A DNA stretch of 64,000 nucleotides from VRUE01 sp050258095 (GTDB lineage Bacteria > Actinomycetota > Thermoleophilia > Solirubrobacterales > 70-9). The DNA is taken from positions 18,435 to 82,434 of the forward strand of contig JBLMYD010000057.1 in NCBI GenBank assembly GCA_050258095.1, read 5' to 3'. Under the pieces are notes generated by a model. That model was not told the DNA's origin. It ran no database searches and saw only the letters and a program-made list of their open reading frames with translations. The translations under genes and the position numbers were made by a program. Each line of letters starts with the position of its first letter. Within the stretch, counting starts at the first letter, position 1. Below, piece after piece: positions 1 through 8,570 of the stretch.

Positions 1-125
1 GCGCCGAGTCCCTGACCAAGCAGATCAATAACCGTCTGGTTGAGAGACTTCCCGCGCCGGCGCTTCTCGCGCTCCAAGGCGTCGGCGATGCCTGGAGGCA
101 GATTCCTGATCGTCAGCGCTTTGAT
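1..125 (-). CDS. Ribbon-helix-helix antitoxin, FitA/Arc-like (partial, runs off the left edge)
   Basis: The leftward reading frame gives KALTIRNLPPGIADALE and continues RRRGKSLNQTVIDLL, the typical N-terminus of FitA/VapB-type ribbon-helix-helix antitoxins: a DNA-contacting beta strand (LTIRNLP) followed by the first helix. Such proteins autorepress a toxin-antitoxin operon and neutralise a PIN-domain toxin, which would lie outside the window. Odd point: where the family has its initiating Met (MKALTIRN...) the codon is ATC, preceded at normal spacing by AAGGAG. The frame opens only 18 bases earlier, after a TGA, with CTG, and has no ATG or GTG. Either a rare ATC/ACG/CTG start is used or the start codon has mutated. 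The family call is firm for a fragment; expression is uncertain. Confidence 0.6.
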   Translation of the reverse strand, partial: MKALTIRNLPPGIADALEREKRRRGKSLNQTVIDLLGQGLG

Positions 126-392
126 CGTCGCTCTCCTTTGCAGTCATTTAATGCATTGATTGAATGCGTAAGTTTACAGCATCATGACACGGTAGTAGCG
201 AGTGCCGTCGGCCCTGACCTTTGGGCGCTGCCCCGGCAGCTATTCGAGATAGACACGTTTCTGGCAAGGCCAATAGGTTCAATCGCCGAAAGATCATGCG
301 GCCGATTGAAGGGGCGGGAGCTTGAACGAATCGGGAAACGATGGTGTGGCGAGTGCAAACTGGGGGCTACGTGAAGCCAGGGGGGCGCGGAC

Positions 393-1409
393 TTGAGCCC
401 TCTGCCCCACGTTCGTCGACAGGTCGTGGCCCTCGGCGTTCTGCTTGTCCTGGGTGGTGTCCTCGGCGCCGGCACGATCACCGGCGCGTACGCCCTCGCG
501 GCCTTGCTTTGGATGACTTACCTTCGACGACGCTACCGACAGGATGTCGGCAACGTCGAGGTGCCTGAGCATCGCGCACGGCTAGATCGCGTCGTCGCCG
601 GTGATGCGATCAGGTCGCTGGTCCCCGCCCTGGTAGTCAGCGCGGTGTTTCTAGTGCATCCGTTGAATCCGACGGACTGGCTGAAGGTCGCCCGCTCCGC
701 GCTCGTCGCCCTCGGCCTAGGCGCAACGGCGATATACGGCTCAAGCCTCGTCGACTGGTACCTGATCCTGCCACGGATCAGCGGCCAGCTTGGCCACCGC
801 CCCTGTCGGGCCGGTGACGAAGACGAGCGTTTCACGTTTCCTGAAACCTGGCGAGAGGTCACCCGATGGTGGTACATCCACCGGGTGGTGGCTACGGTCG
901 CCTTCCGGTTCAGCCTCTCGGCGGGCATTGCCTTTGTCCTGGTCGGAATCAGCGGCCTCGAGGTCGTTGGCAAGGCCGGAGCCGGAATCGTGATGTTCAC
1001 CTTCGGCGCATATGCGATCACAGCGATCGCCCGCGGAACGGCGCTGGCCAGAGAGGTTGGCCAGTCCGGACACGTCAAGGGGATCGTCGGCCAAACGGTA
1101 ACTGTGGAACGGCGCCGTGAGCGTCGCCGGAGGTTTCCGCCCTGGGGTACTCTGCCGCCACTCAGCATCCCCGGCAGGCACTACGTGGTCGACGTCGCGC
1201 TCGAGAGCGTTCAACTCGCCGCCGTCGCGCCACGGGAGGCCGCCGAGTTGCCGTGCCCCCTGCGCTTCGAGCGCAATGTAAACAGCGTGCCACTAGCGGA
1301 CGTCGACGCCATCCGTCAGGCAGACGAAAAGTTCATCGGTTGCCGCAGCCGCTGCTCCGGCATCAACTGGTACTGCATAGAGAACCCGCGCTGCTTCGAG
1401 CCAAAGTAG
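393..1409 (+). CDS. Integral membrane protein of unknown function with Cys-rich tail
   Basis: A 338-aa protein that I do not recognise. Hydrophobic stretches near residues 10-35, 70-85, 95-112, 160-180 and 185-205 suggest four or five membrane spans. An arginine-rich cytoplasmic segment follows near residues 235-250. The C-terminus carries four closely spaced cysteines (GCRSRCSGINWYCIENPRC) that could bind metal or form disulfides. The start is a TTG; a GTG 33 bases downstream is an alternative. It stands alone between the left-edge antitoxin and the Xre-RES pair, so the context says only that it is accessory. No enzymatic motif is visible. Confidence 0.6.
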   Translation: MSPLPHVRRQVVALGVLLVLGGVLGAGTITGAYALAALLWMTYLRRRYRQDVGNVEVPEHRARLDRVVAGDAIRSLVPALVVSAVFLVHPLNPTDWLKVARSALVALGLGATAIYGSSLVDWYLILPRISGQLGHRPCRAGDEDERFTFPETWREVTRWWYIHRVVATVAFRFSLSAGIAFVLVGISGLEVVGKAGAGIVMFTFGAYAITAIARGTALAREVGQSGHVKGIVGQTVTVERRRERRRRFPPWGTLPPLSIPGRHYVVDVALESVQLAAVAPREAAELPCPLRFERNVNSVPLADVDAIRQADEKFIGCRSRCSGINWYCIENPRCFEPK

Positions 1410-1504
1410 CCAGTGACGAGCGGACCAAGCGCCGATCGCTGATCCCGTTTCGCTGGCACGGTAGCGTGGTGGCCGTACTTCTATGGCGGATTGCACAAAC
1501 GCGC

Positions 1505-1510
1505 TACAAT
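1505..1510 (+). promoter_or_regulatory. Candidate -10 box for a leaderless antitoxin mRNA
   Basis: TACAAT lies so that transcription would begin about seven bases downstream, at or next to the GTG at 1518. No ribosome-binding site precedes that GTG. This fits a leaderless transcript, common in high-GC actinobacteria. The -35 region is weak. Confidence 0.45.
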
Positions 1511-1517
1511 TGCGCTC

Positions 1518-1859
1518 GTGTCTTCACCTGCATTTGCCAAAGAGGCGGCCTTCGTCCATGACGAGGCCCATCTCAGCTCCGAGGACATCGCCGCGGCCAC
1601 CGGTGCCGCGCCGAGCACCGCGCGTGCATGGGTGGCGCTGAAGCGCATTCCCTCGGGAAAGCGCGCACAGCGCATCGCCGAGCTCTCCTCGATCAGCGAG
1701 CGGCTGCTGCGGGTGATGGACCCCGAGTACATCCCGGTCTGGATGAACAAGCCGGTCCCCGCGCTCGATGACAGAAAGCCGATCGAGCTGATCTCCGGAG
1801 GCGAGTACCTGCGCGTGGCGCGCATCGTCTCCGCGCTCGAGGAACCGGTCGCGACCTGA
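1518..1859 (+). CDS. Xre/MbcA-ParS-type antitoxin of a RES toxin pair
   Basis: A 113-aa protein with an N-terminal helix-turn-helix-like segment (LSSEDIAAATGAAPSTARAW) and a C-terminal toxin-binding region (LISGGEYLRVARIVSALE), as in Xre/MbcA/ParS antitoxins. It should bind and inhibit the RES protein encoded three bases downstream and repress the shared promoter. The frame extends up to a TTG at 1491, but I chose GTG 1518 because a TACAAT box ends eight bases before it and no Shine-Dalgarno exists for either start. The family assignment rests on domain order and the RES neighbour. Confidence 0.75.
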   Translation: MSSPAFAKEAAFVHDEAHLSSEDIAAATGAAPSTARAWVALKRIPSGKRAQRIAELSSISERLLRVMDPEYIPVWMNKPVPALDDRKPIELISGGEYLRVARIVSALEEPVAT

Positions 1860-1862
1860 GCC

Positions 1863-2384
1863 TTGGCGCTCGACGTCGATCGCATCGGCGTCGATGGCGT
1901 CTGGTACCGCCATCTCCCCCACCGAGGCTCGGTCTGGTGGCGCTCGGAGCCACCGCCGGACGGACGCTGGCAGAGAGGTGCCGCGGTCGCCGGCTTCTAC
2001 CTGGCCAACTCCCGCGAGACAGCCTGGGCCGAGTGGTACCGGCAAATCGACGAGCTGGCGCTTCGGCCCGCCGACCAGCTGCCTCGTGACCTGTGGCGCT
2101 TCGCGGTGACGGTGGATGGAATCGCCGACCTGCGGAGCGAGGCGCAGCTTGCGCGGGTCGGGCTCGCGGCGCCTTTGCCCCGTCGCCATGGATGGCCGGC
2201 CTTTCAGAAGATTGGTGAGCAACTCCATACCGAAGGGTGGAAGGGCGTGCGAGCCATGAGCGCTGCGAGACCGGGAAGCGGCGAGATCCTCTGTCTCTTC
2301 CGCGAGAGCGAAGAGGTCGACGGCGTGAGGGCGCTCCCGCCACCGGCCATCCAGCGAAATCCGCCATCCCGGCCTGCTGCCTGA
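1863..2384 (+). CDS. RES-domain toxin (NAD-degrading type)
   Basis: A 173-aa RES-domain protein. The N-terminal arginine (VWYRH, near residue 16) and the segment FYLANSRETAWAEWYR supply the Arg, Glu and Ser of the RES family. Characterised relatives (MbcT, ParT) are ART-fold enzymes that degrade NAD+ or modify a host target; which applies here cannot be read from sequence. It starts with TTG three bases after the antitoxin stop and has no ribosome-binding site of its own, so translation is probably by reinitiation. A second RES pair lies at 26,032-27,065 but is of a different subtype with little visible similarity. Confidence 0.8.
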   Translation: MALDVDRIGVDGVWYRHLPHRGSVWWRSEPPPDGRWQRGAAVAGFYLANSRETAWAEWYRQIDELALRPADQLPRDLWRFAVTVDGIADLRSEAQLARVGLAAPLPRRHGWPAFQKIGEQLHTEGWKGVRAMSAARPGSGEILCLFRESEEVDGVRALPPPAIQRNPPSRPAA

Positions 2385-2392
2385 CAATGTGA

Positions 2393-2432
2393 GTTGGCAA
2401 ATCCGTCAACCTAAGTTGGCATAATTGCCAAC
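2393..2432. promoter_or_regulatory. Tandem operator-like inverted repeats
   Basis: A perfect palindrome, GTTGGCATAATTGCCAAC (2415-2432), is preceded exactly 22 bases upstream by a degenerate copy, GTTGGCAAATCCGTCAAC (2393-2410). A spacing of two helical turns on the same face suggests a dimeric regulator binding cooperatively. It lies just after the RES toxin gene and before the defence gene, so the controlled gene is uncertain. Confidence 0.5.
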
Positions 2433-2478
2433 CTGCGAGGCAACCGTCGCCGCGCTCCGCTGACGGCGCTTCTACACG

Positions 2479-2700
2479 GTGAACGTGAGCCTCTTCAGGA
2501 ATACGAACGATGCCGCGCTGGCCGAGACGCTCGCCAAGTCCGAGCCTGGCGACGCGGTGGAGATCGCTCTCGAACCGACCCGGAAACGCCGCGACCCGCC
2601 GCAGGAAAACCAGCCTCGCCCTCGAGCTACCCCTCATGGTCCGCTGACAGGAACAGCCGCGCTCGGAATCGGCCTACATCTGGGTTTCCAGAACGGTTGA
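2479..2700 (+). CDS. Possible small protein, unknown
   Basis: A 73-aa frame starting at a GTG, with a plausible acidic N-terminal half (DAALAETLAKSEPGDAVEIAL) and a basic, proline-rich tail. No family is recognised. It fills most of the 414-base interval between the RES toxin and the large defence gene, and it follows the tandem operator sites. It could be a regulatory peptide or a chance frame in GC-rich DNA; there is no convincing ribosome-binding site. Confidence 0.25.
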   Translation: MNVSLFRNTNDAALAETLAKSEPGDAVEIALEPTRKRRDPPQENQPRPRATPHGPLTGTAALGIGLHLGFQNG

Positions 2701-2714
2701 TGTAGATCGAACAT

Positions 2715-2749
2715 CCTGAAACAATCTCGTCAAGTGGGGGAGTTTCAGG
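2715..2749. promoter_or_regulatory. Inverted repeat upstream of the defence gene
   Basis: Perfect 8-base arms, CCTGAAAC and GTTTCAGG, are separated by 19 bases and lie 50 bases before the ATG of the 1374-aa defence gene. This could be an operator or a leader hairpin. Nothing else in the leader is recognised. Confidence 0.35.
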
Positions 2750-2798
2750 TCAATCCAGTCTCGCTGCGTCACCTTCCCGAATCGCCGAGCCCGATCGC

Positions 2799-5700
2799 AT
2801 GAGTGGCGACGTGGCGCCGCTGGAGAGTCCCGAGGCGCGTTCGCGCCATGTCGAGCGTGCCTGCAAGACGTGGGCCGGGCAACTGGTCGATCTCACCGGG
2901 CGCAACAACCTCCTCTACTTCCGCGAGTTGAGGGTGGGCTCCCTCCCGCTCGACACCTGCCCACCCGACTTGCTCTTCGCAGCGCTTCAGGGCAGATCCG
3001 TCCTTCTCAGCGCTCTGTTCGACGGAGAGGACGAGCTGGGCGACGCGGTGAAACGGGCACGAGCCGTCCGCAACAAAGCCAACGCCCACTACGAGGAGCG
3101 TGGCTTGGAAACCCTGTACCTGGCCGTCGGCATGGCCACCTGGACGAGCCAGAAGAGCTCCGCGACGCCGGCAGCTCCGGTTCTGCTGGTGCCGCTACGG
3201 CTAGCTCCTAAAGGCGCCGCGCAAGAAGAGTTCGAGTTCACGGTCACCGGAGAGCTGGAGGTAAATCCAACCTTCCTGCAGATGCTGAAGGCGGAGTTCG
3301 AGGTCGATTGTGACCCTGGCGAGCTTCTCAGCTCGGCCGGGATCGAGGGAATCATCGACACCCCAGAGGAGCTCGACGTCACCTTCGAGTGGTTGCGGAG
3401 GAAATGCGCATCGGTGCCGGGCTTCGAAGTGTCATCCCGTTTTGTCGTCGGCAACTTCTCCTACGCAAAGCTGCCGATGGTGCGCGACCTCGAGGGCGCT
3501 TTGGAGGCGATGTCCGAGCACGACCTGATAGCGGCATTGGCTGGCAATCCCGAGGCCCAGGAAGCCCTGCGGCAGCAAGGCGCCTCCAACCCAATACCCG
3601 ACCCGGACCACACCCCGCCGGCAGACGAGTTCTTGGTCCTCGACGCAGACTCGAGTCAGAACTATGCGATCAATTCTGTGCTGGCTGGCCAGAGCCTGAT
3701 CATCAAAGGGCCACCCGGGACCGGCAAGAGTCAGACGATCACGAACCTGATCTCAACGCTTATGGCACGTGGGAAGCGTGTCCTCTTTGTCGCCGAGAAG
3801 CGGGCGGCGATCGAAGCGGTCCTGGGTCGCATCGAAGACGTTGGGCTCGGCGACCTCGTGCTCGACCTGCACGGCGGCGTCTCCTCACGGCGCGAGACCG
3901 CTCGGGCCCTGGCTCTCGCCTTGAACAGGAACGCTCAGCTGACGACGCCTGTCCTGGAGAAAGTCCACAGAAAACTCGAGCAACGGCGGTCGCAGCTGAC
4001 CTCCCGCGTCGCTGGCCTGCACGAGCAACGATCGCCCTGGGGCCTTAACTTCTACGAAGTTCTTTGTCGGCTGATGGCGCTGCCGTCGGAGGCAAGCTCG
4101 GAGATCCGCTTTCGCGGCCAGCAGCTCGAAAAGCTGAACGAAGAGACAATCGAGCGAGTCCACGAGGATCTCGACGCCTACATAGGCCTCGGCGGACTGG
4201 GCCTGACGCGCTCCGGATCGCCGTGGGCCCAGGCGACGGTTGTCTCCACCGAGGAGGCAGTGGCGTTGCAGCAAAGGGTCGAAGACCTGCGCTCGGATTT
4301 CGATCGGCTGCTTGCCAGGTTGCGACAAGCTGCAGCGGAGACCGGGCTCCGGGACCCCGAGACGATTACCGGATGGGCAGAGCTGCTGAGGCTCTGGGCG
4401 GCGGCAGAAGATGTCCAAAACATGTTCGAGCCTGCTCTGTTTGAGTTGGACCTTGCCGCGGTCGTGCCGGCGTGCCAGCCGCTGGCAGGCTCTACCGCCG
4501 CCCGCCTTTCCGCGGCGATCACGGACTCCGACTACCGCGCAGCCAAGAACAGCCTGCGCTCGCAACTGGTCGAGGGGGTGAAGCCGCATCCCACCGACAT
4601 GCACTCGACTGCAGCTGCTGCGCTCACCCTCTTCAACCGCTGGTCCGAGTTGCGCAGCGACCCGGCCTCCACTCCAAGACCCTGCCACGACCGGGAAGCC
4701 CTGCTCGCAGCTTTCGACAGATTCCAGGCGTCCGTCTCCGCCCTGGAGCAGGCGTCTGGGGCAAAGGTTCTCGACGACTCGACGATCGAGGTCCGAGTCC
4801 TCCTGGACAGCCTCCTAAGAGACGTCGAGACACTTGGCAAGCTGCCCGAGCTCCACCGCTTGCGGACTGCCTTGCAGGGGATCGGCCTTGATGCCCTGCT
4901 ACAGGAGCTGGAACTGCGCGACAGCGGCGGGACGAGGGCCGCGCAAATCGTTGACTTCGCCTGGCTGACGTCGCTGCGGGAGCACCTGCAGCTAACCGAC
5001 CAGCGGATCGGCACCTTCGACGGCGAAGTGCACGCCGCCGCTGTCGCAGATTTCCAGCAGGCGGATCGCGAGCACGTCGAAACGACCGCACAGAGAGTGC
5101 GACGGCGCTGCGCTGAGATGGGGGTAGCCGCCCTGGACGAAGACGAACAGGGCGGGGCGCTGATCAAAAGCGAGGCGGCAAAGAAACGGAAGCACCTGCC
5201 CATCCGACAACTTTTCTCCGCGGCCCCGGAGGTAATGACCGCTCTCAAGCCCTGCTGGATGATGAGTCCGCTGCTCGTCTCTCAAGTCCTCCCCTCAGAC
5301 CGGCCGTACTTCGACGTGGTCATCTTCGACGAGGCGAGCCAGGTGCGGCCGGCGGAGGCGATCCCGGCGATCCTGAGAGGTCACCAACTCGTCGTGGCCG
5401 GAGACGAGCGACAGCTTCCGCCGACGGATTTCTTCTCCGGCAGCAACCTCGAGCTCGAGGATGAAGAGGACCACGAAGCCGCGCTTAAGATCGACTCGAG
5501 CTTCGAGAGCATCCTCGAGGCGATGGACCCATTTGTGAAATTCAAGATGCTCCAATGGCACTACCGGAGCAGGGACGAGCGACTGATCGCTTTCAGCAAC
5601 GCCTATCTCTACGACAGGAGCCTGACCACCTTCCCCGGAATCGTGGGGCGAGATTGCATCCAGCACGTGCCGGTCTCCTTTGACCCCGACCGCGCCATCA

Positions 5701-6923
5701 ACACGGCCAGTTCGGAGCCTGAGGTGGAGAGGGTCGTCGAGCTGATCCTCGAGCATGCCGAAACTCACCCCCAGATGTCCCTTGGGGTGATCGCGATGGG
5801 GGTCGCCCACGAACAGCGGATCGAGGAGGCGCTGCGATCTGCTCTCGCGGACGACCGGGACGACCTCGAGGAGTTCTTTGACGAAGATCGCGAGGAGCCA
5901 TTCTTCGTCAAGAACCTCGAGCGCGTGCAGGGGGATGAGCGCGACGCGATCATCCTCAGCGTCGGTTATGGCAAGAGCGCCGACGGCCGCCTCCGCTACC
6001 ACTTTGGCCCCCTCAACGTCGAAGGGGGCGAGCGACGCCTAAACGTAGCCGTGACCCGAGCAAAGGAGCGGATGACACTTGTTGCCTCCTTCGATCATCT
6101 CGACATGGACCCGGGAAGGTCGCAAGCACGAGGGGTCGAGCTGCTGCGCGCTTACCTCGAGTACTGCGCGAGCAACGGCACGAAGCTGGCTGAGATTCTC
6201 CCCCAACACCCTCCGTTGAATCCATTTGAGCTTGATGTCCGGGACCAACTCACCCGCGCCGGTCTCGACTTGGAGCCTCAATTCGGCTCCTCGGGTTATC
6301 GGATCGACTTCGCCGCCAAGCACCCGGAACGCCCTGGCCAGATGGTGCTCGCAATCGAGTGCGACGGTGCGAGCTATCACTCTGCCCCCACGGCGCGTGA
6401 TCGCGACCGCCTGCGGCAGGAACAGCTGGAACGGCTGGGCTGGACGTTTCATCGAATCTGGTCCCAAGACTGGTTCGAAAACAAAGAGCGTGAGGTAGCG
6501 CGGGTAGAGGAGGCCTATCGGCAGGCGCTGGCGGCGGCCGACGGTGCCGGTCGACCCACCGACGGCGACACGGAGGCTTCAACGCACAGTGACAGGGCTA
6601 GCGACAAAGACGGAACCACCACTCTCGACGAGGGAGAACGCCATCGCTCTCGCCGCAACGGTCCACCGCCGATCCCCCTTGCAAACGGACGCAGCATCAC
6701 CGAGTACACGAGCGAAGAACTGGTCTCCCTGATCCGCTGGATCGAATCAGACGATCTGCTCCGCACCAAAGCCGAGCTCCGTGATGAGGCGATCGAGACC
6801 CTCGGCTACCGCCGCCGGGGGTCACGAATCACTGCGGCTTTGGACGCAGCGATCGATCAAGCGCGTGTCAACCGAGGCAGCCTCACTGGCGTGAAGCCTG
6901 AGCGATCATCAGGTTCTATCTGA
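2799..6923 (+). CDS. DUF4011-helicase-Vsr-like nuclease, Hhe-type defence protein
   Basis: A 1374-aa single-gene antiphage protein. Order of parts: DUF4011-like N-terminal region (about residues 20-270); superfamily 1 helicase with Walker A GPPGTGKSQT (about 304), Walker B IFDEASQ with QLPP (about 842-870), LQWHYRS and the motif VI AVTRAKERM (about 1082); then a Vsr/PD-(D/E)XK-type nuclease (about 1140-1245) with YRIDFA, IECDG and QLERLGWTFHRIWS; then a small C-terminal helical domain (about 1285-1350). This architecture matches the Hhe defence proteins (DUF4011-helicase-Vsr-DUF3320) reported in antiphage screens. It likely unwinds and cuts invading DNA. ATG start; no partner gene is adjacent. 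Known: the family. Inferred: antiphage activity here. Confidence 0.85.
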   Translation: MSGDVAPLESPEARSRHVERACKTWAGQLVDLTGRNNLLYFRELRVGSLPLDTCPPDLLFAALQGRSVLLSALFDGEDELGDAVKRARAVRNKANAHYEERGLETLYLAVGMATWTSQKSSATPAAPVLLVPLRLAPKGAAQEEFEFTVTGELEVNPTFLQMLKAEFEVDCDPGELLSSAGIEGIIDTPEELDVTFEWLRRKCASVPGFEVSSRFVVGNFSYAKLPMVRDLEGALEAMSEHDLIAALAGNPEAQEALRQQGASNPIPDPDHTPPADEFLVLDADSSQNYAINSVLAGQSLIIKGPPGTGKSQTITNLISTLMARGKRVLFVAEKRAAIEAVLGRIEDVGLGDLVLDLHGGVSSRRETARALALALNRNAQLTTPVLEKVHRKLEQRRSQLTSRVAGLHEQRSPWGLNFYEVLCRLMALPSEASSEIRFRGQQLEKLNEETIERVHEDLDAYIGLGGLGLTRSGSPWAQATVVSTEEAVALQQRVEDLRSDFDRLLARLRQAAAETGLRDPETITGWAELLRLWAAAEDVQNMFEPALFELDLAAVVPACQPLAGSTAARLSAAITDSDYRAAKNSLRSQLVEGVKPHPTDMHSTAAAALTLFNRWSELRSDPASTPRPCHDREALLAAFDRFQASVSALEQASGAKVLDDSTIEVRVLLDSLLRDVETLGKLPELHRLRTALQGIGLDALLQELELRDSGGTRAAQIVDFAWLTSLREHLQLTDQRIGTFDGEVHAAAVADFQQADREHVETTAQRVRRRCAEMGVAALDEDEQGGALIKSEAAKKRKHLPIRQLFSAAPEVMTALKPCWMMSPLLVSQVLPSDRPYFDVVIFDEASQVRPAEAIPAILRGHQLVVAGDERQLPPTDFFSGSNLELEDEEDHEAALKIDSSFESILEAMDPFVKFKMLQWHYRSRDERLIAFSNAYLYDRSLTTFPGIVGRDCIQHVPVSFDPDRAINTASSEPEVERVVELILEHAETHPQMSLGVIAMGVAHEQRIEEALRSALADDRDDLEEFFDEDREEPFFVKNLERVQGDERDAIILSVGYGKSADGRLRYHFGPLNVEGGERRLNVAVTRAKERMTLVASFDHLDMDPGRSQARGVELLRAYLEYCASNGTKLAEILPQHPPLNPFELDVRDQLTRAGLDLEPQFGSSGYRIDFAAKHPERPGQMVLAIECDGASYHSAPTARDRDRLRQEQLERLGWTFHRIWSQDWFENKEREVARVEEAYRQALAAADGAGRPTDGDTEASTHSDRASDKDGTTTLDEGERHRSRRNGPPPIPLANGRSITEYTSEELVSLIRWIESDDLLRTKAELRDEAIETLGYRRRGSRITAALDAAIDQARVNRGSLTGVKPERSSGSI

Positions 6924-6934
6924 GCGATTATCAG
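6898..6934. repeat. 22-bp direct duplication across the end of the defence gene
   Basis: CTGAGCGATCATCAG (6898-6912) recurs as CTGAGCGATTATCAG (6920-6934), 22 bases later with one mismatch. The TGA stop of the defence gene falls in the second copy. It may be a footprint of slippage or of recombination at the island edge. Confidence 0.5.
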
Positions 6935-7013
6935 ATGGTTCTCTCTTCAAGAGGCACATCAAGGTAGCCACGGGCTCGAGGCGGTGGGAAGGTTCGGCCA
7001 CCGTTACGGTCAG

Positions 7014-7087
7014 TACCCCCGACGGGATTCGAACCCGTGCCGCGCGGCTTAAAAGGCCGCCGCTCTAACCAACTGAGCTACGGGGGC
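7014..7087 (-). tRNA. tRNA-Lys (anticodon TTT)
   Basis: A complete cloverleaf on the reverse strand: acceptor GCCCCCG pairs with CGGGGGT (one G-U), D-arm GCTC-AGTTGGTTA-GAGC, anticodon stem GCGGC/GCCGC around loop CTTTTAA (TTT), T-arm ACGGG-TTCGAAT-CCCGT. No CCA is encoded. It marks the border between the accessory DNA to the left and core metabolic genes to the right, a common insertion point for islands, although no flanking duplicate of its 3' end was found. Confidence 0.95.
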
Positions 7088-7221
7088 GCGAGTCGTGGAT
7101 TCGGCTTTGCCTTGCCGTTTCCCCGACCTTGTCGGTTACCAGGGTAGAGCCTCGCTAGGGGTCGGCGTCGGCTCCGCTGCCCGTTGCTGCCCGTTCGCGC
7201 TCTCGTCGGCCGCCGGCCGGC

Positions 7222-7587
7222 TCAGGACTTATTGAGCGCGACGGCGGCGCGGATGAGCGCCTTCAGCGCCTCCTCGTCGATCTCGTCGCCCTCGTGGAGA
7301 TCGATCGCCCGCCTGGCGTTGCCCTCGAGGCCGGCGTTGAAGAGGCCCGCGGGGTCATCCAGCGAGGCGCCCTTGGCGAAGGTCATCTTCACGACTTCCT
7401 TGTAGGTCTCGCCGGTGCAGATCATTCCCGCGTGGTACCAGACCGGGACCCCTCTCCATTTCCACTCCTCGACGACTTCGGGGTCGGCCTGCTTGACGAG
7501 AGCCCGGACCCGGGCGAGCGTCTCGCCCCGCCAGTCGCCCAGCTCCTCGATCCGCGCGTCTATCAGCTGTGAGGGACTCTTCTCCAT
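7222..7587 (-). CDS. DUF1801 domain protein (YdhG-like)
   Basis: A 121-aa protein with the DUF1801 fold signatures: DARIEELGDWRGETLARVR, EWKWRGVPVWYHAGMICTGE and VKMTFAKGASLDDPAGLFN. These small proteins, related to the iron-chaperone-like YdhG family, have no settled biochemical role. The ATG at 7587 was chosen because the family starts at this point; the frame upstream overlaps thiG out of frame. It lies 11 bases beyond the thiSG stop, on the same strand, so it probably shares the thiamine transcript. Confidence 0.8.
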   Translation of the reverse strand: MEKSPSQLIDARIEELGDWRGETLARVRALVKQADPEVVEEWKWRGVPVWYHAGMICTGETYKEVVKMTFAKGASLDDPAGLFNAGLEGNARRAIDLHEGDEIDEEALKALIRAAVALNKS

Positions 7588-7598
7588 GGTCGGCGCTC

Positions 7599-8570
7599 TC
7601 AGGATAGGTCGGGAAGGCCCTGCTCGGGGGTCGAGGCCTCGGCGTGGGTGCGGCGCGGGATGCGGCCGGCGCGGTGGGCGGCGTGGCCGGCCTCGACGGC
7701 GAGGCGCAGCGCCGTCGCCATCGCAGCCGGGTCGGCGGCGCCGAAGATCGAGCTGGCGGCGAGCACGGCGGCGCAGCCGAGCTCCATCGCCAGGGCGGCG
7801 TCGGAGGCGGTGCCGATGCCGGCGTCGAGGATGACGGGGACGGACGCGCGCTCGGCGACGATCGCGATGTTGTAGGGGTTGCGGATGCCGGCGCCCGAGC
7901 CGATCGGCGAGCCGAGCGGCATCACCGCGGCGCAGCCGGCCTCCTCGAGGCGGCGGGCGAGGATCGGGTCGTCGTTGGTGTAGGGGAGGACGGTGAAGCC
8001 GTCGGCGACCAGGGTCTCGGCCGCCTCGACGAGCTCGACCGCGTCGGGGAAGAGGGTGCGGTCGTCGCCGATCACCTCGAGCTTGATCCAGTCGGTCTCG
8101 AAGGCCTCGCGGGCGAGCTGGGCCGTGCGCACCGCGTCGCGGGCCGTGTAGCAGCCGGCGGTGTTGGGCAGGGCGAAGAGCCCGAGGCGGTCGAGGACGT
8201 CGAGGACCGAGCCCTTCGCGTCGGGGTCGATGCGGCGCAGGGCGACGGTGACGATCTCGGTGCCCGCCGCCTGCAGCGCCTGCTCCATCTGTTCGAGCGA
8301 GCGGAAGCCGCCGGTGCCGGCAATCAGGCGCGAGGTCCAGGCGCGCCCGCCCAGCTCCCAGCCGTCGGCGCCGCCCTGGATCGCGGCCAGCACCTCGACC
8401 TTGCTGCCCTCGGCGAGCGCGGTCGTGCCCCACGCGGCACGCGGCGCAACCGCGCCGTCGAGGGCGACGGCGACGCCGCGGGTCGCCTCGACTCCCGCCG
8501 CGCGCGCGGCGTCGGCGAGCGTCGCCCCCTCTGCCAGCTCGTGCGGCTCACCGTTCAGCTCGATCCTCAC
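7599..8570 (-). CDS. thiG: ThiS-ThiG fusion: sulfur carrier plus thiazole synthase
   Basis: A 323-aa fusion. Residues 1-67 are a beta-grasp ThiS ending in the carboxy-terminal di-glycine (AAIQGG, residues 62-67); residues 70-320 are ThiG, with LIAGTGGF, the Schiff-base lysine in DWIKLEVIGD, and the phosphate-binding MPLGSPIGSGAGI and ILDAGIGTASDAA motifs. ThiG condenses deoxyxylulose phosphate, a glycine imine and ThiS-thiocarboxylate sulfur into the thiamine thiazole. The GTG start overlaps the thiO stop (GTGA), implying translational coupling. Odd: ThiS needs a free C-terminal Gly to carry sulfur, so the fusion implies cleavage after GG or an altered transfer. No thiF is nearby. Confidence 0.92.
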   Translation of the reverse strand: MRIELNGEPHELAEGATLADAARAAGVEATRGVAVALDGAVAPRAAWGTTALAEGSKVEVLAAIQGGADGWELGGRAWTSRLIAGTGGFRSLEQMEQALQAAGTEIVTVALRRIDPDAKGSVLDVLDRLGLFALPNTAGCYTARDAVRTAQLAREAFETDWIKLEVIGDDRTLFPDAVELVEAAETLVADGFTVLPYTNDDPILARRLEEAGCAAVMPLGSPIGSGAGIRNPYNIAIVAERASVPVILDAGIGTASDAALAMELGCAAVLAASSIFGAADPAAMATALRLAVEAGHAAHRAGRIPRRTHAEASTPEQGLPDLS

